A stretch of 64,000 nucleotides of DNA from Chitinophaga sancti (GTDB lineage Bacteria; Bacteroidota; Bacteroidia; Chitinophagales; Chitinophagaceae). Below, piece after piece: positions 35,103 through 43,527 of this stretch. The stretch covers positions 1-64,000 of the forward strand of contig NZ_CP139972.1 of the NCBI RefSeq assembly GCF_034424315.1, written 5' to 3'. A program made the position numbers and the translations under genes. Position 1 is the stretch's first letter. Every line of letters begins with the position of its first letter. The notes below the pieces were generated by a model. It worked only from the letters and a program-made list of their open reading frames with translations. It made no database searches and had not been told where the DNA came from.

Positions 35103-35540
35103 ATGGGAACAGTACGCGATATTCTGCAAGCCAAAGGTCACGCAGTGTACTCCATCCATCCCGACATTACCGTTTTCGAAGCACTCAGTGTGCTCGTTGA
35201 CAAAAATGTCGGAGCACTCATTGTACTTGACAATGATAAAGTCTGCGGGATTTTTTCTGAACGTGACTATGCCCGCAGGGTGATCGTCAAAGGCCGCGCC
35301 TCCAAAGAAACCCTGATCAGGGAGATCATGACAGAAAACCCGATATCGGTCACCGAAAATGATTCTATTGAGGATTGTATGGTGAAAATGACTGAAAAAC
35401 ACATCCGCCACCTTCCGGTTATTGACCATCAGGGCAGGCTAATAGGGATGATCTCCATAGGTGATGTGGTCAAGTACATTATCAATGAACAAAAATACAT
35501 TATTAATAACCTCGAAGGTTATATCAAAGGTACCAGATAA
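35103..35540 (+). CDS. CBS-domain pair protein
   Basis: 145 residues from the ATG at 35103 (MGTVRDILQAKGHAVYSIHP), where the family begins; a longer frame from 35028 is not conserved in character. Two CBS motifs: residues 8-62 (ITVFEALSVLVDKNVGALIV, FSERDYARRV) and 73-130 (ENPISVTENDSIEDCMVKM, HIRHLPVIDHQGRLIGMIS). CBS pairs bind adenine nucleotides and act as energy or redox sensors. There is no attached enzyme, so it probably regulates a partner. It stands alone, and its last codons are duplicated downstream. Reliable family, unknown partner. Confidence 0.9.
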   Translation: MGTVRDILQAKGHAVYSIHPDITVFEALSVLVDKNVGALIVLDNDKVCGIFSERDYARRVIVKGRASKETLIREIMTENPISVTENDSIEDCMVKMTEKHIRHLPVIDHQGRLIGMISIGDVVKYIINEQKYIINNLEGYIKGTR

Positions 35541-35576
35541 ATCAATTAAACTGATCATTCAAAGGTACCAGATAAA
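35524..35576 (+). repeat. 18-bp direct repeat of the CBS gene 3' end
   Basis: TCAAAGGTACCAGATAAA occurs at 35524-35541, including the last four codons and stop of the gene, and again at 35559-35576, offset by 35 bp. This looks like a small tandem duplication. Confidence 0.85.
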
Positions 35577-35614
35577 AATAAAAAACGGCTGTCTTCATCA
35601 AGAAGCAGCCGTTT
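35576..35614 (-). terminator. Terminator of the TonB-dependent receptor gene
   Basis: AAACGGCTG/CAGCCGTTT stem with a 14-nt loop; long T-rich run on the minus strand. It may also stop the CBS gene, though its plus-strand T-run is short. Confidence 0.82.
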
Positions 35615-35641
35615 AACTGATATGTCAAAACCTAAGAAAAC

Positions 35642-38086
35642 TCATCCTCCGGATCTTTTCGCCTCCGCACTTGTTGCCGTTTGCCTATCCCGCGCCCCCT
35701 TAATCTTACTATTCCCAAAACTATACGTCGCACTCAGTGTAGCTGTTCTGTTCTGCCACTGGTTATGAATATGGAAATCTACATTTCCATACACTGCAGA
35801 TCCCCTGAACTGATCTCCATTCGTCACATCCGTAAAGTTCAGTTTCATATTCAGGCGTTTATCAAGCAGTGTCTTTTGTACCCCGCCACCGATTGCATAA
35901 TAGGCCTTGCCTTTCCATACTCCCCACTGGAAAGGTGTACCCCCATAGGCATTCAGCTCCACCTTCCAGTTGCCCGGCAATGTAAAGGTAGAAGTGGTCT
36001 CAAAATGTGCCCCAATTGCTGAATTCACAATATCCATTCCTACATCCTGCAGCCTGAAATAGTTGTAATTCAGATTGAGGGTATTGTTAATATTCCACCA
36101 TTTCGTCGCAGTCACCGGCACAGTCAGTGTCAAATGCCAGCCCTGTTTGTGATCATAGTTCTTATCATAACTCCAGGTCACCTTTGTAGAATCATTCTGC
36201 TCTAAGAACTCAGAAATGAAATCCTTAGTCCTGTCATAACTTACACTCACGATATACTGTTGCTTAAAGGTGTAAGTGAGCTCCACGATATTCGTAAACT
36301 CCGGTTTCAGGTAAGGATTTCCCCTGCCATAGGTGTACCTGTCAGAATAGAATATAAACGGATTCAGGTCCTCATATTCCGGTCTGCTGATACGCCGGGC
36401 AAAGCTGATTCCCAGTTTATGATCCTTGCTAAAAGAATGATCTACTGTCAGGTTGGGGAAGAAACTTACATAGTTCCTTTTCTCAACTGAATTATAGGTC
36501 ACTGAATATCCTTTTGAAGTAGTTCCTTCTACCCGCAGCCCCAGCTGGGCATCCGTACCCCCGCTGAAAGATTTTTTGATGATGCCGTATGCTGCCAGTA
36601 CATTTTCCGTGTAAATAAAATGATTGCTCTGCGACAATGCGGGAATGTATTTCCCTTCATATAATGAATCGTACTGGAGTACGTTGTCGGTCGTAACAAA
36701 ACTGCCCTTTACACCCGTTTCCAGTTTGGTCGTTTTGTTAAAAGGCAGTACTAAATCCCCCTTAATACTTTTGATGGTCATTTTGGTGGTGGTGAAATTC
36801 CTGATCGTATGAGGATTCTTATACGCAGGATTTCCCGGATAGTACATACTATCATTCATGTACAACCTGCGGTGATAGCCTAAGCTGACATAATCCGCAT
36901 CTACACTGATCTCCGTACCAAGTGTATCCAGCTGACCTTTATAATTGACGTTGATGGTATTGGAATTAAAATTATGATCATTGGTGGTCACTGAATTCAA
37001 AGATGAATCCAGGGTACGGTTGCCTAAGCGATAAATATTCGTGGTATTACTCACATTGCTGCGAAAGAAATTGTTATACCCGTTCAGCAATACGCCCACG
37101 GTATGTTTGGGGCTAATGAAATAATCAAAGCCCAGTTTATATTGGTTGCCGATATGGTTTCGCTTTCCAAACTGTGGTGCAGAAAAGAATTGTGCTGCCT
37201 CCTTATTATCACCGTTCACCACTCTGGTAGCCAGCCTTTCATTAAAAAAATGCCGGTCGCTATGATTGTAACTGCCAAACACGTTGAACTTTTCAGTTCG
37301 CCAGTTCAGGTTTAAGCCGGCATTATAGAAGCCGTACCGGCCAAACCCGCCACTACCATTCAGGGAGCCGTTTACACCGGTAGCGACACCTTTTTTTGTT
37401 TTAATATTAATAATCCCAGAGTTGCCGGCAGCATCATATTTGGCGGAAGGAGAAGTCATAATCTCAATTTGTGAGACTGTTTCTGCCGGCAAACTTTTCA
37501 GCAAATTGGCGAGTTGTTCGCCACTCAGGTAGGTGAGTTTTCCATCGAGCATGACGGTTACCCCACCATTTCCTTTCAATAAAATATTATCGTCTTTATC
37601 AACCTGCACCCCCGGCGCACGGCGCAGTACATCCAGTACATTACTGCCTGCCGCAGCCACGCTGCTTTCTACATTCAAAACAGTGGCACCCTCTTTTCTT
37701 TCAATAAAAGGTTTCTGGGCAGAGATGGTCACACCCTTTAAATCTTTTGAAGAGCTGGACAGCGTCATGTTCGGAAACTGAACAGCGGTATGTGTGGGGT
37801 CAATGGAGAAGGCCGGTGTATAAGCTGTCTGATACCCCACTAAGGAGGACTGGACAAAGTAATGGCCACTGGTGATATTTTCAAAACTGGCACTGCCATC
37901 CGCAGCACTCAGTTCTCCCTTTACCAGGCTGGAATCTTTTGTGTGCCGAAGTACAACACTGGCAAATGGCAGGGAGTGCCCCTTATCATCTATCACTTTC
38001 ACACTAATCTTTCCATTTACATTTTGAGCATGGCATTCCCTGTAGCCACAGTAGCTAAGCAGAATAAGCAAAACGAGTTTTTTCAT
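35642..38086 (-). CDS. TonB-dependent receptor, outer-membrane beta-barrel family
   Basis: About 814 residues from the ATG at 38086 (MKKLVLLILLSYCGYRECHA). A carboxypeptidase-like domain at about 22-105 (GKISVKVIDDKGHSLPFASV) is followed by a plug (VTISAQKPFIERKEGATVLN, VLDVLRRAPGVQVDKDDNIL) and a 14-strand-type barrel of the OMP_b-brl_3 kind, ending TATLSATYSFGNSKIKG. It lacks an adjoining SusD and is shorter than SusC, so it belongs to the receptor group often used for metal chelates, peptides or signalling. Six nt separate its start from the small upstream gene. The substrate is unknown. Confidence 0.88.
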   Translation of the reverse strand: MKKLVLLILLSYCGYRECHAQNVNGKISVKVIDDKGHSLPFASVVLRHTKDSSLVKGELSAADGSASFENITSGHYFVQSSLVGYQTAYTPAFSIDPTHTAVQFPNMTLSSSSKDLKGVTISAQKPFIERKEGATVLNVESSVAAAGSNVLDVLRRAPGVQVDKDDNILLKGNGGVTVMLDGKLTYLSGEQLANLLKSLPAETVSQIEIMTSPSAKYDAAGNSGIINIKTKKGVATGVNGSLNGSGGFGRYGFYNAGLNLNWRTEKFNVFGSYNHSDRHFFNERLATRVVNGDNKEAAQFFSAPQFGKRNHIGNQYKLGFDYFISPKHTVGVLLNGYNNFFRSNVSNTTNIYRLGNRTLDSSLNSVTTNDHNFNSNTINVNYKGQLDTLGTEISVDADYVSLGYHRRLYMNDSMYYPGNPAYKNPHTIRNFTTTKMTIKSIKGDLVLPFNKTTKLETGVKGSFVTTDNVLQYDSLYEGKYIPALSQSNHFIYTENVLAAYGIIKKSFSGGTDAQLGLRVEGTTSKGYSVTYNSVEKRNYVSFFPNLTVDHSFSKDHKLGISFARRISRPEYEDLNPFIFYSDRYTYGRGNPYLKPEFTNIVELTYTFKQQYIVSVSYDRTKDFISEFLEQNDSTKVTWSYDKNYDHKQGWHLTLTVPVTATKWWNINNTLNLNYNYFRLQDVGMDIVNSAIGAHFETTSTFTLPGNWKVELNAYGGTPFQWGVWKGKAYYAIGGGVQKTLLDKRLNMKLNFTDVTNGDQFRGSAVYGNVDFHIHNQWQNRTATLSATYSFGNSKIKGARDRQTATSAEAKRSGG

Positions 38087-38092
38087 AAACAA

Positions 38093-38290
38093 TCAGATCT
38101 CTAGTTGATGGCTGTGGGCGTGACTTAGCGGTTTAGTCCATTGGTATCCGAAATTGAGCAGGAATACTGGTAAGATCTTTCTGTCATAACAGTGATCCCT
38201 TAATTGTTGGTCATGTAAGGAACGGCCCTCCAGCGCGATAATGGTAAGCATACCCAGGGTTATAGTTATGAATATGAATACCTTTTTCAT
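38093..38290 (-). CDS. Small protein coupled to the TonB-dependent receptor
   Basis: 65 residues from the ATG at 38290. The first 22 residues (MKKVFIFITITLGMLTIIAL) are a signal anchor or signal peptide. The rest, EGRSLHDQQLRDHCYDRKIL then PVFLLNFGYQWTKPLSHAHS, is polar with aromatic spots and several His. I do not recognise it. Its stop codon lies 6 nt before the receptor ATG, so the two would be translated together. It is also possible that the frame is only leader RNA, but the clean hydrophobic N-terminus speaks for a real protein. Confidence 0.5.
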   Translation of the reverse strand: MKKVFIFITITLGMLTIIALEGRSLHDQQLRDHCYDRKILPVFLLNFGYQWTKPLSHAHSHQLEI

Positions 38291-38409
38291 ATGGGTTGTT
38301 TTATACAAAGACGATACGGGTGAAAAAAGGTTGCAGGAAGATCGCTCTTTTTTTTAAAATTATTTTAAATCAAAATGATCAAATCACCAATTTTTATACA
38401 GATAGCCAT

Positions 38410-38444
38410 TTTGTAAGGAATTATTAAAAATTTTAATAAATTTG
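38410..38444 (+). promoter_or_regulatory. Promoter of the lipoprotein gene
   Basis: TAAATTTG at 38437-38444 is a perfect -7 box. TTTG at 38410-38413 may be the -33 element, with a rather long 23-nt spacer. Confidence 0.5.
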
Positions 38445-38487
38445 TATTATTAAAATGTTCAATATATCCTTGAAAACCTATACCCTT

Positions 38488-38952
38488 ATGAATAGATGTC
38501 TGATTTTTAGCCTGTTAGTACTTGTGATGGCTTCTTGTAAGAAAGATCCTCCATTTACTCTCGAGGAAAACCATTCTTTTGCGAAAGAGAGCCTTGAAGT
38601 GATCAAGAAGTATAATATCGGCTCATTTCAGGTGACCCAGACAATTTACGGTCCTGGTTCTATGCCATCTCTGCAGGATACCACATTATTTACAAATTTT
38701 TTCATCCGTATTACAGAGGATTCCCTGTTTTGGAAAAAGAATGATACTACACATGTATACGCAATGACATGGAAATATGACGTTGAAAAACAGACACAGA
38801 TCTATTACAAAATGAACCTGGCCGGTGTAGCTGGAGGGGCTACTGCAGGAGATGATTTCGATTTGCGTCCGCTCGAAGTAAAGAACGGTTACCTGATCCT
38901 GTACAACTCCTGGTATAGTGGTACCTGGTATTATCTGAAAAGACTGAATTAA
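38488..38952 (+). CDS. Hypothetical lipoprotein
   Basis: 154 residues from the ATG at 38488 (MNRCLIFSLLVLVMASCKK); a frame 11 codons longer begins before the likely transcription leader ends. Cys17 in MASC is the lipidation site. The mature domain is beta-rich (YNIGSFQVTQTIYGPG, YLILYNSWYSGTWYYLKRLN), similar in pattern to small lipocalin-like domains, but I do not recognise the family. It is a single gene with its own promoter and terminator. Confidence 0.72.
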   Translation: MNRCLIFSLLVLVMASCKKDPPFTLEENHSFAKESLEVIKKYNIGSFQVTQTIYGPGSMPSLQDTTLFTNFFIRITEDSLFWKKNDTTHVYAMTWKYDVEKQTQIYYKMNLAGVAGGATAGDDFDLRPLEVKNGYLILYNSWYSGTWYYLKRLN

Positions 38953-38961
38953 TAATAATGG

Positions 38962-38998
38962 AAAAAGGCTTTTACTCACGTAAAAGCCTTTTTTTTAT
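38962..38998. terminator. Bidirectional terminator between the lipoprotein and lysC
   Basis: AAAAGGCTTTTAC/GTAAAAGCCTTTT, 13-bp perfect stem with loop TCAC and T-runs both ways. Confidence 0.92.
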
Positions 38999-39013
38999 CA
39001 TAATATTATCGGA

Positions 39014-40279
39014 TCATTTCAGTAATGCCTGGATCGTAACCGGAGACCGCTGCTCCAGCAACACTGTCCTGTTATTAATCAGGTCAGCCATCACGCCATC
39101 TTTATTATACCTTACCGTCAGCAATTCCAGCCCCTCATTATATCCAATCTTATATTTATCGTGGAGAGCCTTGATCAATGTCTCAATCTTTTCAGGGCTG
39201 TTATCAATACAACAACTAAAACTGATCGCCGCATTCTGCATCAGGTTGATCTTGATCTTTAGTTTATGAAACAGTTCATAAATATCACTGATCCTGTCTT
39301 CTGTTACAAATCCAAAATCCCTGGAAGTGATGGTCAGTAACACCTGATTCTTCTTCACCACGATAATAGGAGGGAGCTGCTTCACATCAACATCTTCCCT
39401 GATCACGGTACCAGGCAGGTCCTTATTTAAAAAGCTCTTCACATACAATGGGATCTGCTTGTTATGCAAAGGCTTGATCGTTTTCGGGTGAATTACCTGC
39501 GCACCATAATACGCCATTTCAATCACCTCACTAAAACTGATCTCTGGTATATTGATCGTATTCGGGAATAATTTCGGATCTGCATTCTTCAGTCCTTCCA
39601 CATCTTTCCAGATGGTTTCGCTTTCCGCATTTAGCAGGTTTGCAAACACCGCCGCTGAGTAGTCAGATCCTTCCCGGCCCAGGGTCACACTTTCATTTTC
39701 ATCGGTACTGCCAATGAAGCCCTGTGTTACGACAATATTGGTTTTTTTGAAGAGGGGTAGTACTTTTTGCTCTATTTGACGACCAGTCACTTCCCAGTCG
39801 ATATTCGCCTCGCGGAAAGTATCGTCAGTTCTAAACACATCGCGTACATCCATCCAGATATTCGGTACACCTGCCAGGTTGAAGTAAGCGCTGACGATGG
39901 CAGTACTAAGCAGTTCCCCGATACTTACCAGCTGGTCGTAGTAATAGTCGTAAGGACGGCCGGGTTTCTCACCCAGGGTCCATTCTGCTTCAGTAAAGAA
40001 CGTTTGCAGCTGATCAAAAACAGGGTGGGTCCTGCTTCCCAGCAGCTTTTCTGCCACTTCAGTGTGCGACTTTTCAATATTGAAAAGCAACTGTGCCGCA
40101 ATTTCACGCTTACGGAGATAAAAGTTTTCGGCTACCTTTTCCAGTTCGTTCGTCGTCTTGCCCATGGCAGAAATAACGATCAGGATCTGTTGATCAGGAA
40201 ATGACTGAACAATCGCAGCTACCTGTTGGATTCGTTCAATACTTTCTAAACTTGCACCGCCAAATTTGAAAACCTTCAT
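39014..40279 (-). CDS. lysC: Aspartokinase (monofunctional)
   Basis: 421 residues. Phosphorylates aspartate in the first step towards lysine, threonine and methionine. The kinase domain starts MKVFKFGGASLESIERIQQV, with GFIGSTDENESVTLGREGSD near 195-215 (ATP and aspartate site) and KDVEGLKNADPKLFPN. Two ACT domains follow from about 300 (ITSRDFGFVTEDRISDIYEL, AISFSCCIDNS), the feedback-binding part. It has no homoserine dehydrogenase domain, unlike the enzyme expected at the left edge. No leader peptide is seen upstream. Assigned to the lysC role on domain layout only. Confidence 0.92.
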   Translation of the reverse strand: MKVFKFGGASLESIERIQQVAAIVQSFPDQQILIVISAMGKTTNELEKVAENFYLRKREIAAQLLFNIEKSHTEVAEKLLGSRTHPVFDQLQTFFTEAEWTLGEKPGRPYDYYYDQLVSIGELLSTAIVSAYFNLAGVPNIWMDVRDVFRTDDTFREANIDWEVTGRQIEQKVLPLFKKTNIVVTQGFIGSTDENESVTLGREGSDYSAAVFANLLNAESETIWKDVEGLKNADPKLFPNTINIPEISFSEVIEMAYYGAQVIHPKTIKPLHNKQIPLYVKSFLNKDLPGTVIREDVDVKQLPPIIVVKKNQVLLTITSRDFGFVTEDRISDIYELFHKLKIKINLMQNAAISFSCCIDNSPEKIETLIKALHDKYKIGYNEGLELLTVRYNKDGVMADLINNRTVLLEQRSPVTIQALLK

Positions 40280-40441
40280 ATGTGAGTTTATCTTCCGTTA
40301 AAAAAATTCGGGGCAAAGTAAATCAACTTTGAATATGTTTTAAAATTTGTTTCGGGGAAAATGACAGTTCCGTTAAAATAGGGCGAAATCTGTTACATTA
40401 GTGCTAGGTTGTGCAATGAATATTCACTAATCCATTATAGA

Positions 40442-41452
40442 ATGAGTATCAATAGAAAAGTAATGACTCTGGACGAGTTTACAATCCAGGAATTGAGGAA
40501 TTACCCCGGCGCTACAGGACAATTATCAGGTCTACTACGGGATATCGGATTGGCTGCAAAGCGAGTAAATGTGGAAGTGAATAAGGCTGGAATAGCCGAT
40601 ATCCTGGGCGAGGCCGGTAAGACCAACGTACAGGGAGAAGACGTAAAAAAGCTGGACGAGTTCGCCAACGACCAGTTTATCAACGTTTTAAAGCATAGTA
40701 TTTACTGTGCCGGGGTGGCGTCCGAAGAGAATGAAGACTTCATTCCCTTTACGGATGAATACTCCAAAGCTTCCAAGTACGTGGTATTGATCGACCCCCT
40801 GGATGGTTCCGGCAATATCGACGTTAATGTATCCATCGGTACTATTTTTTCTGTATATCGCCGTCTGACCCCTGTGGGTACCGTTTGCGAGCTGGAAGAC
40901 TTCTTACAGCCCGGTTATGTACAGATTGCTGCAGGGTACATTATTTATGGTTCCTCTACCATGCTGGTGTATGCCACCCGCAGAAGCGTACAGGGCTTTA
41001 CCCTCGATCCAAGTATAGGGGAGTTCTGCCTGTCACATCCAAACCTGAAATGTCCGCCTGAAAGTGACATTTTTTCTGTTAACATCGGTTACTACCATCT
41101 CTATGAGAACGGTGTCCGCAAGGCAATCGACTATTGGCTGGCCAAGGATGAGCATGGCAAGATCTACCGTCATCGTTTCGTAGGCTGTATGGTGGCAGAG
41201 GTACACAGAACCCTGATCCAGGGTGGTATCTTCATGTATCCGGCCTTCGGAAAATATAAAGGCGGTCGTTTACGTTTATGTTATGAGTGCAACCCGATGT
41301 CCTTCATTATGGAAAAGGCAGGCGGGGTGGCAATGGCTACCGGCAGACAAAGACTGCTGGAACTGAAACCAGCTAAACTGCACCAGCGGGTACCAGTGTT
41401 CCTGGGCTCTAAAAATATGATGGATATTTGGCAGAGAATAGTGAATAGTTAA
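40442..41452 (+). CDS. fbp: Fructose-1,6-bisphosphatase, class 1
   Basis: 336 residues from the ATG at 40442 (MSINRKVMTLDEFTIQELRN); a longer frame from 40409 is not needed. It removes the 1-phosphate of fructose 1,6-bisphosphate in gluconeogenesis. Metal-binding motif VLIDPLDGSGNIDVNVSIGT at about 112-131 and substrate block GGIFMYPAFGKYKGGRLRLC followed by NPMSFIMEKAGGVA near 260-300. Length and motifs are those of the tetrameric class 1 enzyme. Single gene in the cytosol. Together with the aspartokinase it belongs to the housekeeping part of the window. Confidence 0.95.
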   Translation: MSINRKVMTLDEFTIQELRNYPGATGQLSGLLRDIGLAAKRVNVEVNKAGIADILGEAGKTNVQGEDVKKLDEFANDQFINVLKHSIYCAGVASEENEDFIPFTDEYSKASKYVVLIDPLDGSGNIDVNVSIGTIFSVYRRLTPVGTVCELEDFLQPGYVQIAAGYIIYGSSTMLVYATRRSVQGFTLDPSIGEFCLSHPNLKCPPESDIFSVNIGYYHLYENGVRKAIDYWLAKDEHGKIYRHRFVGCMVAEVHRTLIQGGIFMYPAFGKYKGGRLRLCYECNPMSFIMEKAGGVAMATGRQRLLELKPAKLHQRVPVFLGSKNMMDIWQRIVNS

Positions 41453-41549
41453 AAAAATACTAACATGTAAGTTTTTGGTATAACTATTGCTAAACCAGCA
41501 TTGGTTATTTTAGTCTAATGGTGAATTTCTTTTATTTATTCGAAAACAT

Positions 41550-42083
41550 ATGACACGCAAACTTACATTACTGATGCTATTTGGTATTCTGTCGCTGAAC
41601 CTGTTAGCCTGTTCCCGTGGCGCTGCGCCGGCAGATACAAGCACCGCACGATCAACCAGGGATGACGGAAACGACACCGATATGGCGCAGAAGATTCTCT
41701 ATTACACCAATAAATTCAGGGCTTCCCAGGGTAAACCACCGTTAACGCTGGATGCAACGTGCAGCGGGCAGGCTTACAAGCATAGTAAAGCCATGGCAAC
41801 AGGCGCTACCGCCTTTGGCCACGATGGTTTCGAAGAGCGTATCGCAAGACTGAGTACCGTGTTTGGGAACATTCCCGGCGCAGCAGAAAACGTGGCTTAT
41901 GGTAACCTGGACGCACAGGAGGTAGTAGATGGATGGATCAAGAGCCCGGGGCATAGGAAAAATATGCTGGGTGATTTTGACCGCATCGGCATCGGCAGCG
42001 CACATTCCAGTAGAGACAACAGGATTATATTCTTTACACAGGTATTTATTGTACATAAAGAAGCGCCGGCACCCAGGAAATAA
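41550..42083 (+). CDS. CAP-domain (SCP/PR1) lipoprotein
   Basis: 177 residues. Lipoprotein signal MTRKLTLLMLFGILSLNLLAC with Cys21. A linker rich in Ala, Thr and Asp precedes a CAP domain at about 48-170: ILYYTNKFRASQGKPPLTLD, AYKHSKAMA, FGHDGFEERI (His of the cavity), AENVAYGN and WIKSPGHRKNMLGDFDRIGI (second His), the standard signature set. Role in bacteria is unclear; a metal-binding or lipid-binding surface function is proposed for the family. A terminator follows. Single gene. Confidence 0.9.
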   Translation: MTRKLTLLMLFGILSLNLLACSRGAAPADTSTARSTRDDGNDTDMAQKILYYTNKFRASQGKPPLTLDATCSGQAYKHSKAMATGATAFGHDGFEERIARLSTVFGNIPGAAENVAYGNLDAQEVVDGWIKSPGHRKNMLGDFDRIGIGSAHSSRDNRIIFFTQVFIVHKEAPAPRK

Positions 42084-42123
42084 ATCTGTATAAACGCATT
42101 TATTTAGCCGGCCGCAAGCCATT

Positions 42124-42164
42124 GACAAATCCCCCGCGCTCATGCTTGGGGATTTGTCGTTTTT
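42124..42164 (+). terminator. Terminator of the CAP-domain gene
   Basis: GACAAATCCCC/GGGGATTTGTC, an 11-bp stem with a 13-nt loop, followed by GTTTTTA. Confidence 0.9.
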
Positions 42165-42214
42165 ACAGGCAAATGAAATTTAAACCCTACTTTATTTTGT
42201 ACTAATTTAGTCCT

Positions 42215-42979
42215 ATGGAAAAGAGGAAGATCATAGAAGTCAGGGACCTTGTCAAAAAATACGGTGATTTTACAGCAGTAAACGGCATCAGTTTCGATGT
42301 ATATGAAAACGAAATATTTGGCCTGCTCGGTACCAATGGTGCCGGAAAATCCACCACTTTAGAGATCATCGAAACACTCCGCGAAAAGACATCCGGAAAG
42401 GTATTCGTAGATGGAATGGACCTTGACAAAGATCCGGAGGGAATTAAAAAAGTAATCGGTGTGCAGCTGCAAAGTTCCGGTTATTACCCGGGCCTCAACC
42501 TGGTAGAACTCATTGACCTGTTCTGTGGCCTCTACAACCAGCAGGCCGATGCAAAAGAACTACTCAAACTCTTCAACCTCGAAGACAAAGCCAGGAATAA
42601 ATTCAAAGAGCTGTCCGGTGGCCAGAAACAACGTTTCTCCATTGCGACTACGCTGATCAATAGACCGAAGATCATCTTCCTGGATGAACCCACTACAGGA
42701 CTCGATCCACAGGCCAGACGTAATCTCTGGGACCTGATCCTGCAGGTACGTGAGCAGGGCACCACCGTAGTACTCACTACCCACTATATGGACGAGGCTG
42801 AAATTTTGTGTGATCGCTGTGCAATCGTAGATCATGGTCGGATTATTGCTTTGGAATCACCTGATGCGCTGATTGATAAACTGGTGTCTGGTGGATTTGA
42901 AAGAAAGAAGGAAGTGAAGAAAGCCAACCTCGAAGATGTGTTTATTCACCTGACTGGTGAAGGATTAAGAGAAGCTTAA
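42215..42979 (+). CDS. ABC transporter ATP-binding protein
   Basis: 254 residues. Walker A GTNGAGKST with Lys45, Q-loop GVQLQSSGYYPGL, signature LSGGQKQRFSIA, Walker B IIFLDEPTTGLDP and switch His in TTHYMDEAEILC. This is the CcmA/DrrA-like group, whose partners are ABC-2 permeases used for export of drugs, lipids or polysaccharide. No permease is adjacent: the gene is followed after 1 nt by the YfiT-like gene. The permease may lie elsewhere or be lost. Transcribed with the next two genes. Confidence 0.93.
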   Translation: MEKRKIIEVRDLVKKYGDFTAVNGISFDVYENEIFGLLGTNGAGKSTTLEIIETLREKTSGKVFVDGMDLDKDPEGIKKVIGVQLQSSGYYPGLNLVELIDLFCGLYNQQADAKELLKLFNLEDKARNKFKELSGGQKQRFSIATTLINRPKIIFLDEPTTGLDPQARRNLWDLILQVREQGTTVVLTTHYMDEAEILCDRCAIVDHGRIIALESPDALIDKLVSGGFERKKEVKKANLEDVFIHLTGEGLREA

Positions 42980-42980
42980 T

Positions 42981-43511
42981 ATGGAAGAACTCAAATACCC
43001 GATCGGCCGTTTTCAGGCCCCGGAAAAAATCTCTGACTTACAGCTCAGGAGCTATATCAACGATATTCGTTTCCTGCCATCACTGGTTGAAATAGCCGTT
43101 CAGACACTCGATGCCCCCCAACTGGCCACTCCTTACCGCCCCGGCGGCTGGACGGTGACCCAGGTGGTGCATCATCTTGCAGATAGTCATATGAACGCCT
43201 ACACCCGTTTCAAGCTGGCCCTGACTGAAGACAATCCTGTCATCAAGCCCTACGACGAAGCCGCCTGGGCCGAACTCCCGGATGTGTCAAAAACGCCGAT
43301 CAATATTTCTCTCACACTGCTCCATGCCCTGCATACCCGCTGGGTTTCTTTGATGGATAACATGAGCCCCGAACAATGGGAACGTGTATTCACCCATCCG
43401 GAACATGGCGAAACCTTCTTCCTGAGAAAGGTAGCGGGCTCTTATTCCTGGCATGGTAAACATCACCTGGCCCATATCGAAAAGCTGAAAGAGCGGAACA
43501 ACTGGCAATAA
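42981..43511 (+). CDS. YfiT/DinB-family putative metal-dependent hydrolase or bacillithiol transferase
   Basis: 176 residues. Starts MEELKYPIGRFQAPEKISD. Four-helix DinB fold with metal ligands His in WTVTQVVHHLADSHMNAY and the His pair in YSWHGKHHLAHIEKLKER near the end, as in Bacillus YfiT, a bacillithiol-dependent transferase family. A bacillithiol pathway gene (bshB1) exists at 58636, so the thiol is probably present in this organism. The start is 1 nt after the ABC ATPase stop, showing tight coupling; a NUDIX gene follows. Enzyme activity is not proven. Confidence 0.85.
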   Translation: MEELKYPIGRFQAPEKISDLQLRSYINDIRFLPSLVEIAVQTLDAPQLATPYRPGGWTVTQVVHHLADSHMNAYTRFKLALTEDNPVIKPYDEAAWAELPDVSKTPINISLTLLHALHTRWVSLMDNMSPEQWERVFTHPEHGETFFLRKVAGSYSWHGKHHLAHIEKLKERNNWQ

Positions 43512-43527
43512 ACTTTAAACTGAATAT

